The notes: generated by a model not told the origin, from the sequence alone. A stretch of DNA of 64,000 nt from Pontibacter roseus DSM 17521 (GCF_000373265.1 NZ_KB890761.1:357388-421387); one strand, 5' to 3'; positions 25,281 through 34,432 are shown, counted from the first letter of the stretch. Translations and numbers: made by a program.

Positions 25281-25323
25281 AAAAAAGGAGCCACAGGTAT
25301 AGCAGTCCTGTTGCTCCTTTTTT
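25281..25323. terminator. Bidirectional terminator with the iterated word in its loop
   Basis: 17-bp stem with one mismatch (25281-25297 with 25307-25323), A-rich and T-rich at the ends so that it works on both strands. The AGGTATAGC word spans stem and loop. Confidence 0.9.
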
Positions 25324-25358
25324 CTTTGGGGCCTATACCTGAAGTAGCAGGATACAGG

Positions 25359-26342
25359 CTAGGATTTGATTTTCTGGGGCAGGTAACCGAAGTGCTTCTT
25401 GAAAGCCGCCGTGAAGTGGGCGGCGTACTTGAACCCTAAAGCACCCGCAATGTCGCCTATTTTATTATCGCCTTCCAGCAGCATCTTCCGGGCCTGCTCC
25501 ATGCGGTAGGTGTTGAGGTAACCAAACACCGTGGTGCCGAACACCTGCTTGAAGTGCTTCTTGAGATAGTACTCGTTCGTGCCGACCATGTGGGCCAGGT
25601 CAATCAGGGAGCAGGGGCACTCCATGTTCTGCAGAATCAAATCACGTGCGTGCAGCATCTTCTCCACATCCGTCTCCTTCAACCGGGCCGTCGCAGTAGA
25701 GTCGCCGTCCTGTTCGCTCTGCTCAAACTGCAGCATCAGCAGTTCCAGCACCTTCGCCTCCACAAACATGCGCTTGCGGTACCCGGTGTAGTCGCAGTTC
25801 AGCAGATTGTGCAGCACCGCCATGATATGGGGCGTGATGGGGAGGTTGGCTTTACTCAGTTTGGCTGCCTTTCCGGCCAGTATGTTTTCCCGCAGCTTTG
25901 AGAAAGCAGTACCCGTATCGGGCAGGTAGTGCAGCAGAAAGGAGGTAGGGACGTATACCGTCATCATCTCCACCTGCGCATCGGGCTTTATTTCCTGCTG
26001 TGCCTGCACCCCTGAGAAAAACAGCAGGTTGTGCTGGTGGCTGTCAAAATGGGCGAAGGCCCTCAGGCTGCTCCCAATCCGGAAGGCACTCTTGCCGCGC
26101 ATGGAAAAGTAGAGCTGCACAAAATCCTCGCTGTTGAAGCAGCCCACCACTTTCTTGCTGTGCAGGCACGAGGCCGTATGGCTGAAGTGAATCTCCCCGG
26201 ATGGATAATCTTTGGCATGAGCCGTTGCCAGGAGTGCCCCTTGCGTAGCGCATACACAGGGCTGGAGCAGGCTGATGCCCTCGTCCAGAGCAACGGTATG
26301 CTGCCCTTCGCCCTGTGCAGACATGTGTGAGTGGCTCTTCAT
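25359..26342 (-). CDS. AraC family regulator divergent from the SusC/SusD locus
   Basis: 327 aa with the ATG at 26342 (the TTG at 26414 would add an unlikely N-terminus reaching into the promoter). The C-terminal AraC domain is clear: CSLIDLAHMVGTNEYYLKKHF then VFGYLNTYRMEQARKMLLEGDNKIGDIAGALGFKYAAHFTAAFKKHFGYLPQ. The N-terminal 200 residues are a sensor of the PchR-like type (DFVQLYFSMRGKSAFRIGSS). PchR-type regulators bind ferric siderophores and activate their TonB receptors. The divergent position facing the SusC gene fits such a role, but the ligand is an inference. Confidence 0.88.
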   Translation of the reverse strand: MKSHSHMSAQGEGQHTVALDEGISLLQPCVCATQGALLATAHAKDYPSGEIHFSHTASCLHSKKVVGCFNSEDFVQLYFSMRGKSAFRIGSSLRAFAHFDSHQHNLLFFSGVQAQQEIKPDAQVEMMTVYVPTSFLLHYLPDTGTAFSKLRENILAGKAAKLSKANLPITPHIMAVLHNLLNCDYTGYRKRMFVEAKVLELLMLQFEQSEQDGDSTATARLKETDVEKMLHARDLILQNMECPCSLIDLAHMVGTNEYYLKKHFKQVFGTTVFGYLNTYRMEQARKMLLEGDNKIGDIAGALGFKYAAHFTAAFKKHFGYLPQKIKS

Positions 26343-26401
26343 TTCTCCCTTATCTGTTAAAAATATTCCCTCTCCTGTTACTAACACTAGGCTGTAGGTT
26401 C

Positions 26402-26409
26402 TACTTTTG
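26402..26409 (+). promoter_or_regulatory. Likely -7 element of the SusC operon
   Basis: TACTTTTG matches TAnnTTTG, 104 nt before the SusC ATG. No TTG is seen at the -33 position, which suits a promoter that needs an activator such as the divergent AraC protein. Confidence 0.5.
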
Positions 26410-26422
26410 CGCAAGTTAAGTT

Positions 26423-26443
26423 TATTTAGACTTTATCTAAATA
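26423..26443. promoter_or_regulatory. Palindrome TATTTAGA-N5-TCTAAATA, candidate metal-dependent repressor site
   Basis: Perfect 8-bp arms with a 5-nt spacer, beginning 13 nt after the -7 element, so over the probable start of transcription. The arms contain TTTAGA/TCTAAA, similar in form to DtxR/Fur-class iron boxes. Which regulator binds is unknown. Confidence 0.5.
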
Positions 26444-26513
26444 GCATAGCCATTAAAAAATAAAAGCAGCTCCAGCGTGGGCGCTCAAACCACTTACTAT
26501 ACCTACAAACGAT

Positions 26514-29500
26514 ATGTTTAAACGATTACTGGCGTCAGTCATACTCATTCTTACAGTAATTGGCGTATCTGCCCAAGACCTGGCGGTGTCTGGCCAGGTG
26601 GTGGAGCAGGAGTCGGGTGCGGCGCTACCTGGCGTCACCGTGCGGGTGAAAGAATCCAACCAAGGCACCACCACCAACACAGACGGCGCCTTCCAGATAA
26701 AAGTGAACCAGGGGCAGGTGTTGGTTTTCTCCTATGTAGGCTATGCCTCCCAGGAAGTGCCTGTCAACGGAAACGCAGGGTCGCTGAAGGTGCAGCTGCA
26801 GCCAGGCAGCACACAGCTGTCGGAAGTGGTGGTGACTGGGGCACTGGGCATCAAGCGGCCCGCCCGGGAACTGGGTACGTCCAGCGAGCAGCTCAACACC
26901 GCAGAATTGAACCAGGGAAAAATAGTGAACCCCATCCTGGGTCTCGCCAGCAAGGTGGCGGGCCTGCGCATCAACATGTTCGACAGCAAAGTGGACCCGG
27001 ACGTGCAGGTGAACCTGCGAGGCATCCGCTCCCATACCGGCAACAATGCCCCGTTGTATGTAGTGGATGGTGTTCCTATACCTGACATCAACCGCCTGAA
27101 CCCGAATGACATCGAGAGCATCAACGTGTTGAAAGGCGCCAACGCAGCGGCTGTGTATGGCTCCGACGGTGTGAACGGTGTGCTGATGATTACCACCAAG
27201 AAAGGCCGCGCCGGAACGCAGGTCGTGAATTTTTCCAATACCACTACCTTTGAGCAGGTGTCACGCCTGCCGGAGCAGCAGACGGAGTTCGGGCAGGGTA
27301 TAAATGGGGTGTATGACCCGCTGCAGTACCAGTCGTGGGGACCCCGCTTTGACGGGACCATGCGCCCAGTAGGTCCTGTGTTGCCAGATGGCGGCCAGTG
27401 GCAACTGCCTTACGAGGCGAACAAAGACGGCAGAAAGGCTTTCTTCAACACCGGCTTCACCACCCAGAACGACCTGTCCTTCTCCGGCGGAGACGACAAG
27501 ACCACTTATTACTTCTCATTGCAGGATGTGCTGACCAAAGGCATTATTGAAGGCGACAAGAACCGCCGCTCCGGCGCCCGTTTCAACGGTTCGCGCTCGT
27601 TCGGCAAGCTGAGCACGAGCTACAACCTCAACTATGTGTTCAACAAAAATGACGTGACGCCGAGCGAGCCCTGGTCTACAGTATACCGCCTGCCGGCCAG
27701 CATACCTTACGATGGCATTCATGATTGGGAGAACGCCCCATATGCCAGCCCGAACTACTGGTTCAGCACGAACCAACCCAACCCCTACTTCAATGCCGCG
27801 AACCGCCGCAACGTGACCGAACAGCAGACCCTGACCGGCAACATAGAGCTCGACTACGAAGTGGCGTCCTGGGTAAATGTCATCTACCGCCTAGGCCTGT
27901 ACAACCGCTCTGCTGACGCAAGAGAGACAACAGGCAAGTATACCTACACCACGCCAGGCCGCACCAACATACCCGGAAGCGTGAACGATGCCTCCACCGA
28001 CTTCAGGAGGCTCAACAGCGACCTCATCCTCAACATGCACAAAGACTTCGGGAAGTTCAGCACCCGTTTGCTGTTGGGCAACAACCTACGCACAGACGAC
28101 AGCAAATCCGTTAACCTGAGCGCTTCTGCCTTGGTGGTGCCCGGGCTGTACAACCCGGACAACCGGACTGGTCAGCTGGCGGGAGCCTCCAGTGTCAGGC
28201 AAAGAAGGCAGGTGGCCGCCTATGGCGAGTTCACGGCCGGCTACAGCAACTTCCTGTTCCTGACGTTCACCGGTAGACACGAGTCGGTGTCGGTGCTGAA
28301 CCCGGAGAACCGCGACTATTTCTACCCGGGCGTGAGCAGCTCCTTTGTTTTCAGCGATGCCATACCTGCGCTACAGAACAGCAGCCTGTTGTCGTTCGGC
28401 AAGGTATACGCCTCTTACAACAAGACTGGCAACGTGGTGGTGGAGCCCTACCAGCTGCAGAACGTGTACAGCCAGAGCAACGGCTTCCCGTACGGCAACC
28501 TGCCGGGCTTCAGCCTGGGCACCTCCGATGCCAACCCGAACCTGAAACCGGAATTTGTGACTTCCTTTGAGGCCGGCACGCAGCTGAGCTTCTTCCAGAA
28601 CCGCCTGAACCTAGAGGCTGCGTATGTGCACGCCAGAACCACAGACGGCACCATCCTGGCCGATATCTCGGCAGGTACTGGCTTCACGTCGGCCTGGGTG
28701 AATGCCTTCCAGGCGAGCAATGAAATCATAGAGCTGAACCTGGATGGCGACGTCATCCGCAGCGGGCACCTGGTCTGGAACGTGGGCGCGAACTTCACCC
28801 ACATCAAGAGCGAGGTGCAGGAAATCTACGGCGGCATCGACCAGCTGTTCCACTTCCGCCAGAACTACCTGATTGTGGGCAAGCCTTACAACAGCTACCT
28901 GTTCACCGACTACAGACGCGACCCAGAGGGCAGAATCATTGTAGACCTGGCCACAGGCAATCCCAAAGGCACATCGGAACTGTATTATGGCGGCACCGGC
29001 ACGCCTCCTTACCAGCTGGGCCTGAACACCTCGCTGCAGTACAAGGGCTTTCAATTGGGCGCGCAGTTTGACTGGCGAATGGGAGCGGTGGTGTACACCG
29101 AGGCGGCAGCCCGCATGATTTCGGATGGCACCAGCCCGCTCACCACGCAGTATGGCCGTGAAGCCTTCGTCATCCCGAATTCTGTGATTGAGACGGCTCC
29201 GGGCGTGTTCACCCCCAACAACGAGATTCAGACGAAAGGTGACCGCAACTACTGGGCGAACTTCGTGGCGCCGGTGCAGTCCAACTACGCTGTGAGCGCC
29301 GATTTCTTCAAGCTGCGCGAACTGAGCCTGGGCTATACCTTGCCTGCTGCCTGGTTGGGTGGACAGAACCTGGTAAAGGGAGCTACTATTGGGTTGGTGG
29401 GTCGCAACCTGTTCTCCATCTGGGCGAAGGACAACTTCTACAACGACCCGGAGTTTGTGTATGCCGGCGGGAGCAGCGAAGGCTACATGAGCTGGAGACA

Positions 29501-29549
29501 CCTGCCACCCACCAGAGTAATCGGCTTCAACGTCAACGTGACTTTATAA
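26514..29549 (+). CDS. SusC/RagA family TonB-dependent outer-membrane receptor
   Basis: 1011 aa. Signal peptide (to about residue 20, VSAQ), carboxypeptidase-regulatory-like domain (about 24-100), TonB-box-like LSEVVVTG near 102-109, plug domain (about 110-235, with NAPLYVVDGVPI and NDIESINVLKGANAAAVYGSDGVNGVLMI) and a C-terminal 22-strand barrel ending in FNVNVTL. It imports a substrate bound by its SusD partner using TonB energy. The partner is 25 bp downstream and a PepSY inner-membrane protein follows. No polysaccharide-degrading enzyme is nearby, which argues against a glycan and, with the PepSY gene and AraC regulator, for a siderophore or other iron source. Confidence 0.93.
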   Translation: MFKRLLASVILILTVIGVSAQDLAVSGQVVEQESGAALPGVTVRVKESNQGTTTNTDGAFQIKVNQGQVLVFSYVGYASQEVPVNGNAGSLKVQLQPGSTQLSEVVVTGALGIKRPARELGTSSEQLNTAELNQGKIVNPILGLASKVAGLRINMFDSKVDPDVQVNLRGIRSHTGNNAPLYVVDGVPIPDINRLNPNDIESINVLKGANAAAVYGSDGVNGVLMITTKKGRAGTQVVNFSNTTTFEQVSRLPEQQTEFGQGINGVYDPLQYQSWGPRFDGTMRPVGPVLPDGGQWQLPYEANKDGRKAFFNTGFTTQNDLSFSGGDDKTTYYFSLQDVLTKGIIEGDKNRRSGARFNGSRSFGKLSTSYNLNYVFNKNDVTPSEPWSTVYRLPASIPYDGIHDWENAPYASPNYWFSTNQPNPYFNAANRRNVTEQQTLTGNIELDYEVASWVNVIYRLGLYNRSADARETTGKYTYTTPGRTNIPGSVNDASTDFRRLNSDLILNMHKDFGKFSTRLLLGNNLRTDDSKSVNLSASALVVPGLYNPDNRTGQLAGASSVRQRRQVAAYGEFTAGYSNFLFLTFTGRHESVSVLNPENRDYFYPGVSSSFVFSDAIPALQNSSLLSFGKVYASYNKTGNVVVEPYQLQNVYSQSNGFPYGNLPGFSLGTSDANPNLKPEFVTSFEAGTQLSFFQNRLNLEAAYVHARTTDGTILADISAGTGFTSAWVNAFQASNEIIELNLDGDVIRSGHLVWNVGANFTHIKSEVQEIYGGIDQLFHFRQNYLIVGKPYNSYLFTDYRRDPEGRIIVDLATGNPKGTSELYYGGTGTPPYQLGLNTSLQYKGFQLGAQFDWRMGAVVYTEAAARMISDGTSPLTTQYGREAFVIPNSVIETAPGVFTPNNEIQTKGDRNYWANFVAPVQSNYAVSADFFKLRELSLGYTLPAAWLGGQNLVKGATIGLVGRNLFSIWAKDNFYNDPEFVYAGGSSEGYMSWRHLPPTRVIGFNVNVTL

Positions 29550-29574
29550 TATAATCATCTAGCATACCTTCGAG

Positions 29575-31092
29575 ATGAAACGAATCATAACAGCAGTTTT
29601 GCTTACGCTTGCAGCAGGTACTTTCACCGCCTGCGACACCTACCTGGATACCAACGTGAACCCCAACGCGCCGACCGAAGTGCCGGTGGAGCAGCGGCTG
29701 CCCAATGCCCTGGTGAAGACGGCCAACCTGGAGACAGGCGCTTTGAACCAGCTCGGCGCCGTTTGGACGGGCTATTGGGCGAAGGCCACCGATGGGCCCA
29801 GCAGCACGACGCTTTTCCGACTGGAAGAAACCTACGGCGTGGAGGCTATGTCCTTTGACCGCGATGGTCATCCGATTTGGGAAGACAGCTATACCACCCT
29901 CGTGAACTACAAAGATATAGAGACCGATGCCGCGGCAGCTGGTGACCTGGCTTACGTAGGTATAGCCCAAATCATGCAGGGCTGGCACTTCATGCGCCTC
30001 GTGGACCTATACAACAACGTGCCGTTCTCGGATGCCCTGCAAGGCAGCGCCAACGTGACACCAAAGTACGAAGAGGGGCAGGCTGTGTACGACGGGGCTG
30101 TGAAGCTGATTACCGAAGGCATCCGCAACATCAAAGAGGCACCGGCGCTTTCCAAGAAGCCCGGCGCAGACGATGTGGTGTTCAAAGGCAATCTGGCCCT
30201 GTGGGTGAAATTCGCGAATACAATCAAATTGAGGGCGCTGCTCCGGCAGACTGAAATCGGGAGAGAAGGCTACATCAACACTGAACTGGAGAAGATAAAG
30301 CAGGAGGGAAGCGGCTTCCTGGGTATAGGTGAGAATGCCTATGTGAACCCTGGCTACCTGGTGACGGCCGGCCTGCAGAACCCTTTCTGGGATACCTATT
30401 ACCGCAACCCGGTCGGCGCGCTCACGGCGGGCTACAACACCCTGCGCCCCACGGCGTATGTGGTGCAGCAGTACCAGGAACGTAACGACCCGCGCCTGTC
30501 CAAGCTCTACAGAAGCGTGGCTGGAGCGTATGTAGGTGTGCCGCTGGGTGCCACCAGTTCCGACTTTGCTATGGCGAAGACATCCGCCTTGCTTGGCCCT
30601 ATCGAAAACAACGGTCAGCCGGCCGGTCTCCTGAAGAGTGCACAGCAGCCATCTGTGCTCCTGTCTTCCTTCGAGAGCCTGTTCCTGCAGGCTGAAGCGG
30701 CGGAAAGAGGCTGGCTGCCCGGAGCACAGCAATTGTACGAGGAAGCTATTAAAGAGTCATTCAAGTACATGGGCGTTGGCGCTGGCGACTTTGATGCTTA
30801 TAATTCGCAGCCATCTGTTAATTTCGCACTGGCGCCCAATAAGGTAGAGCGCATCATCGAGCAGAAGTGGCTGGCATTGAACAGCATCAGCAGCATCGAG
30901 GCTTGGAACGACTACAGAAGGCTGGGTTTCCTGAACAGGCTACCGCAGTCGCTGCAAAGCCCTACGGCTGACCCGGACTTCCGGCCTAGACGGCTCACGT
31001 ACCGCCAGTCGGAGGTATACACCAACGGAGACGAGGTGGCCAGGCAAGGGGCGATAGACCCTTTCCGCTCCAAAGTATTCTGGAACAAGTAA
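29575..31092 (+). CDS. SusD/RagB-like substrate-binding lipoprotein
   Basis: 505 aa. Lipoprotein signal with lipobox FTAC (Cys20) followed by DTYLDTNVNPNAPTEVP, typical of the SusD-like 2 group (PF12771). The family forms the lid on the SusC barrel at the cell surface. TPR-like helices are spread through the chain (for example LAYVGIAQIMQGWHFMRLVDLY). It is placed 25 bp after the SusC gene. The ligand is not predictable from sequence; iron chelator uptake is inferred from the neighbours. Confidence 0.92.
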   Translation: MKRIITAVLLTLAAGTFTACDTYLDTNVNPNAPTEVPVEQRLPNALVKTANLETGALNQLGAVWTGYWAKATDGPSSTTLFRLEETYGVEAMSFDRDGHPIWEDSYTTLVNYKDIETDAAAAGDLAYVGIAQIMQGWHFMRLVDLYNNVPFSDALQGSANVTPKYEEGQAVYDGAVKLITEGIRNIKEAPALSKKPGADDVVFKGNLALWVKFANTIKLRALLRQTEIGREGYINTELEKIKQEGSGFLGIGENAYVNPGYLVTAGLQNPFWDTYYRNPVGALTAGYNTLRPTAYVVQQYQERNDPRLSKLYRSVAGAYVGVPLGATSSDFAMAKTSALLGPIENNGQPAGLLKSAQQPSVLLSSFESLFLQAEAAERGWLPGAQQLYEEAIKESFKYMGVGAGDFDAYNSQPSVNFALAPNKVERIIEQKWLALNSISSIEAWNDYRRLGFLNRLPQSLQSPTADPDFRPRRLTYRQSEVYTNGDEVARQGAIDPFRSKVFWNK

Positions 31093-31118
31093 GAAGATAA
31101 CCGTCAAAATACCTTTCC

Positions 31119-31149
31119 CTCCTCCGTTGCCTGCAGCGGAGGAGTTTTT
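31119..31149 (+). terminator. Terminator-like hairpin between susD-like and PepSY genes
   Basis: CTCCTCCG (31119-31126) pairs with CGGAGGAG (31137-31144), followed by TTTTT. It would reduce transcription from SusC/SusD into the PepSY gene. Confidence 0.85.
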
Positions 31150-31171
31150 CAGCTAAAAACACCGCATCACC

Positions 31172-32491
31172 ATGACACAAAACAAAAAACAATCGACCTG
31201 GCAGCAGGTACGCAAGCTGTTTAACGACCTACACCTGTGGATGGGTATAGCCAGCGGCATCATCCTGTTTGTGGTGTGCCTGAGCGGCACCATCTATACC
31301 TTCAACACTGAGATACAAGAGCTGATGGAGCCGGAGAAGTTCCACGTGCAGGTGCAGCCCGGCGCAGAGCCACTGGCAGCTGAGGCGATTATCGCCAACG
31401 TGACCAGCCAGGTAGGCGGCAAGGTTCAGTCTATCACCATACCTGCCGATGCTAGCCGTAGCTATGTGGTGAACGTGAAGAAGGAGGAGAAAGACGGCGA
31501 AGCAGACAAAGGTGGCCGTGAGAAAGCCGCGGAAGGCAAGAAAGTACCGGAGGGTGCCGCCGCCAAAGGCGGACCAGGCGGCGGACCGGGAGGCAAAGGT
31601 GGCGGCGGCAAAGGCGACCGAGGCACCAACTACCTGGTGAACCCTTACACGGCTGAAGTCATCGGCACAACAGAAGGACCCACGGCTGAGTTCTTTATGA
31701 CCATGTTCCGCCTGCACCGCTGGCTGCTGCTCGACACGGAGGTGGGCCGCCCAATCGTGGGCTGGGCAACGGTCATCTTCACGCTCATCATTCTATCAGG
31801 GCTTGTGATTTGGGTGCCGCAGAAAGTGAAGAACTGGCGCCAGGGCCTGAAGGTGAAGTGGAGCGGCAACTGGAAACGCATCAACCACGACCTGCACAAC
31901 TCATTTGGCTTCTACTCCTCTTTCCTGCTGCTGGTAATGTCGCTGACTGGCCTCACCTGGTCGTTTGAGTGGTACAAAGAAGGCTTCTTCAAGGTGTTGG
32001 GTGTGGAGCAGCCCAAAGACAGAAAAGAGGAGCCACTTGTGTCTACGCTGCCAACTGACCCGGCACAGGCATCTGCACTGGCAGTAGCTGATTTCGTAAG
32101 AGCCGCCGATGCCGTATTGCCGTACGAAGGCGACTACCGCATTTCCTTGCCAGCCGACTCGGCGGCCACCGTGTCCATCAACAAGAACAAGACGGGCTTC
32201 TTCGCCCCGGCGGCTTCCGACAAGCTGCAGCTGGACCAGTACAGTGGTGAGGTTCTCAAAGCGGACATCTTCGCTGACAAGGCTTTCAATGAGAAAATCA
32301 CCTCCTCCATCAAGCCGCTGCACGTAGGCAACGTATACGGCACCTTCTCGAAAATCCTGTACTTCATTGCCTGTCTGGTAGCCACCAGCCTGCCTGTGAC
32401 CGGCACGCTCATCTGGATTAACAAGCTCCGCAAGAAGTCCAAGAAAGGAGCCAAGCCTGTGCCAAGAAGAGCAACAGCTCAGCAGGTATAG
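31172..32491 (+). CDS. PepSY-associated transmembrane protein (PiuB-like)
   Basis: 439 aa inner-membrane protein of the PepSY_TM family. Membrane segments lie at about 22-44, 192-214, 243-262 and 386-406, with the family motifs LHLWMGIASGIILF near 20-33, RLHRWLLLD near 180-188 and HDLHNSFGFYSS near 235-246. His residues in the membrane may bind haem; related proteins act as ferric-siderophore reductases or in iron uptake. The first periplasmic loop holds an unusual charged then Gly-rich insert at residues 103-151 with repeated Gly-Gly-Lys and Gly-Gly-Pro. The stop codon is formed by the iterated word (CAGGTATAG). Confidence 0.88.
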   Translation: MTQNKKQSTWQQVRKLFNDLHLWMGIASGIILFVVCLSGTIYTFNTEIQELMEPEKFHVQVQPGAEPLAAEAIIANVTSQVGGKVQSITIPADASRSYVVNVKKEEKDGEADKGGREKAAEGKKVPEGAAAKGGPGGGPGGKGGGGKGDRGTNYLVNPYTAEVIGTTEGPTAEFFMTMFRLHRWLLLDTEVGRPIVGWATVIFTLIILSGLVIWVPQKVKNWRQGLKVKWSGNWKRINHDLHNSFGFYSSFLLLVMSLTGLTWSFEWYKEGFFKVLGVEQPKDRKEEPLVSTLPTDPAQASALAVADFVRAADAVLPYEGDYRISLPADSAATVSINKNKTGFFAPAASDKLQLDQYSGEVLKADIFADKAFNEKITSSIKPLHVGNVYGTFSKILYFIACLVATSLPVTGTLIWINKLRKKSKKGAKPVPRRATAQQV

Positions 32492-32560
32492 GATGACAAT
32501 TCTGTAGGTACATGATTTAGACAGGTATAGCAACGACACCATTGGAGCTATACCTTGAAA

Positions 32561-32601
32561 AGCAAACAAGGCTTCTCCTGACCGGAGAAGCCTTGTTTGC
32601 T
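32561..32601. terminator. Bidirectional terminator at the end of the uptake locus
   Basis: Perfect 18-bp stem (32561-32578 with 32584-32601), loop TGACC. An inverted pair of the iterated word (32523-32531 and 32547-32555) precedes it and another copy lies at about 32610. Confidence 0.9.
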
Positions 32602-32616
32602 ATGTATTGCTATACC

Positions 32617-33114
32617 TTAGCGGAGTCTGTCCACAGACCGTACCAGGTCCTCATCGCGCTTGATGAAGCGATTGGCCAGCGCATTCAGCAGCAGCGCCAG
32701 TATCGGCATATAGAAGCCAGCCTCATACGAGCCGTTGTTGCCAGCAGCCATGGCATTGCCCACATAGTTGGCGTAGTAAAACGAGGTGCCAAACAGCGCC
32801 ACCAGCACCAGCGCGTTGATGAGGCCGAACTTCATCTGCGTGATCCGGCTCTTGTACTGGAAAATCTCATAGATGGCTATACCTGCCGCCACAATGGCTA
32901 GGATGGCAATGGCGATGGCGCTTTGGTTGGGATGACTGCTGGCCTGCGCCGCTTCACCAAGTGTGCTGGCTGGCTGCGATGTCAGCTCCCAGGCCGTGAG
33001 CACGACCTCGTCGCCTGTGGTGGCATCCGTCTTGGACCAGAGTGGCAAAAACAACAGCGACACCATAGCGATGACGATGAGCGCCAGAAATACGGTTTGA
33101 ATTCTTTGTATCAT
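32617..33114 (-). CDS. DUF4293 family membrane protein
   Basis: 165 aa with four hydrophobic segments (about 5-26, 66-86, 96-115, 130-148). The start MIQRIQTVFLALIVIAM is the hallmark of DUF4293, a Bacteroidota family of unknown function. It is monocistronic, convergent with the PepSY gene and divergent from thiolase, with its own promoter. No experimental role is known to me. Confidence 0.85.
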   Translation of the reverse strand: MIQRIQTVFLALIVIAMVSLLFLPLWSKTDATTGDEVVLTAWELTSQPASTLGEAAQASSHPNQSAIAIAILAIVAAGIAIYEIFQYKSRITQMKFGLINALVLVALFGTSFYYANYVGNAMAAGNNGSYEAGFYMPILALLLNALANRFIKRDEDLVRSVDRLR

Positions 33115-33144
33115 AAAGGGGTTGATTTAACTTGCAAAGAGTTG

Positions 33145-33152
33145 CAAAATTA
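33145..33152 (-). promoter_or_regulatory. Likely -7 element of the DUF4293 gene
   Basis: Minus strand TAATTTTG. A TTG (33170-33172 on the minus strand) lies 17 nt upstream, slightly short. The start codon is 30 nt downstream. Confidence 0.5.
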
Positions 33153-33178
33153 GACAAAGACCTGTAAAACAAAAATCA

Positions 33179-34378
33179 ATGAGCACAGCTTATATAATTG
33201 ATATTGTCAGAACTCCTGTCGGCAAGTTTGGCGGCACCCTGAGCAGCGTCCGTCCAGACGACCTGGCGGCGCACGTCCTCAAGGAGTTGCTGGCCCGCAA
33301 CCCGCAGCTGAACCCCGAATTGATAGAAGACGTGGTGCTGGGAGCGGCCAACCAGGCGGGTGAAGACAACCGCAACGTGGCCCGCATGGCGCTGCTGCTG
33401 GCAGGGCTGCCCTACAGCATAGGCGGCGTGACCGTGAACAGGCTGTGCGCCTCCGGCCTGCAGGCCATCATGGATGCCTCCCGCGCCATCACTAGTGGCG
33501 ACGGCGGTGTATACCTGGCCGGTGGCGTGGAAAGCATGACGCGCGCACCGTTCGTGATGGCCAAAGCCGAGACGCCTTTCGCCCGCACCGCCGAAATCTA
33601 CGACACGACCATCGGCTGGCGCTTCGTCAATGAGAAGCTGTCGGCGATGCACCACCCTTTCACCATGGGAGAAACAGCCGAGAACGTGGCGGAGCGTGAA
33701 GGTGTTTCACGTGAAGCCCAGGACGAGTTCGCCCACAGTTCACAGCTCAAGTACAAGGCAGCCGCAGAGGCCGGCAAGTTCAAAGACGAGATAGTGCCTG
33801 TGACAATACCGCAGCGTAAAGGTGAATCCCTAGTGTTTGATACCGATGAGCATCCGCGTCTATCTACAGTAGACAAACTGGCGACTTTATCCGGTGCTTT
33901 CAAAAAAGGGGGCTCCGTGACGGCCGGTAACGCATCCGGTATAAACGATGGCGCGGCGGTTTCTCTAATGGTGAGCGAGGAGATGGTGAAGCGACTGGAC
34001 CTGAAGCCTATGGCCCGTGTGGTGTCCATGGCAGTAGCCGGAGTAGAGCCTGCTTACATGGGGATGGGGCCGGTGCCGGCCACGCAGAAAGCCCTCAAGC
34101 GCGCCGGCCTCACCATCCAGGATATCGGTCTGGCAGAGATTAACGAAGCCTTCGCCGCGCAGGCTATACCTTGTGTACGCGATTTGGGTATAGACCCAGC
34201 CATTGTGAACGTGAACGGCGGCTCCATCGCCATCGGTCACCCGCTGGGCGCCAGCGGCACCCGCATCACAGCCACACTGCTGCACGAGATGCAGCGTCGC
34301 GACAACGTCAGGTATGGCTTGGCCACCATGTGCGTGGGCGTAGGGCAGGGCGCGGCCGTCATCTACGAGAAACTTTAG
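33179..34378 (+). CDS. Thiolase, acetyl-CoA C-acyltransferase (PaaJ/PcaF-like)
   Basis: 399 aa. Catalytic residues are present: Cys90 in NRLCASG, the His in IAIGHPLGASG near 348-358 and the second Cys in MCVGVGQG near 384-391. The internal segment AEIYDTTIGWRFVNEKL resembles beta-ketoadipyl-CoA thiolases (PaaJ/PcaF) more than FadA, so it may work in aromatic degradation, though general beta-oxidation cannot be excluded. No other phenylacetate or fatty-acid genes lie beside it. ATG start; a terminator follows directly. Confidence 0.92.
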   Translation: MSTAYIIDIVRTPVGKFGGTLSSVRPDDLAAHVLKELLARNPQLNPELIEDVVLGAANQAGEDNRNVARMALLLAGLPYSIGGVTVNRLCASGLQAIMDASRAITSGDGGVYLAGGVESMTRAPFVMAKAETPFARTAEIYDTTIGWRFVNEKLSAMHHPFTMGETAENVAEREGVSREAQDEFAHSSQLKYKAAAEAGKFKDEIVPVTIPQRKGESLVFDTDEHPRLSTVDKLATLSGAFKKGGSVTAGNASGINDGAAVSLMVSEEMVKRLDLKPMARVVSMAVAGVEPAYMGMGPVPATQKALKRAGLTIQDIGLAEINEAFAAQAIPCVRDLGIDPAIVNVNGGSIAIGHPLGASGTRITATLLHEMQRRDNVRYGLATMCVGVGQGAAVIYEKL

Positions 34379-34395
34379 CATCACCTGCTTATTTG

Positions 34396-34432
34396 AAAAG
34401 GCCATTCTGTGGAAACAGAGTGGCCTTTTTTG
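34396..34432 (+). terminator. Terminator of the thiolase gene
   Basis: 15-bp stem with one mismatch (34396-34410 with 34415-34429), loop GGAA, then T tract. Confidence 0.9.
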
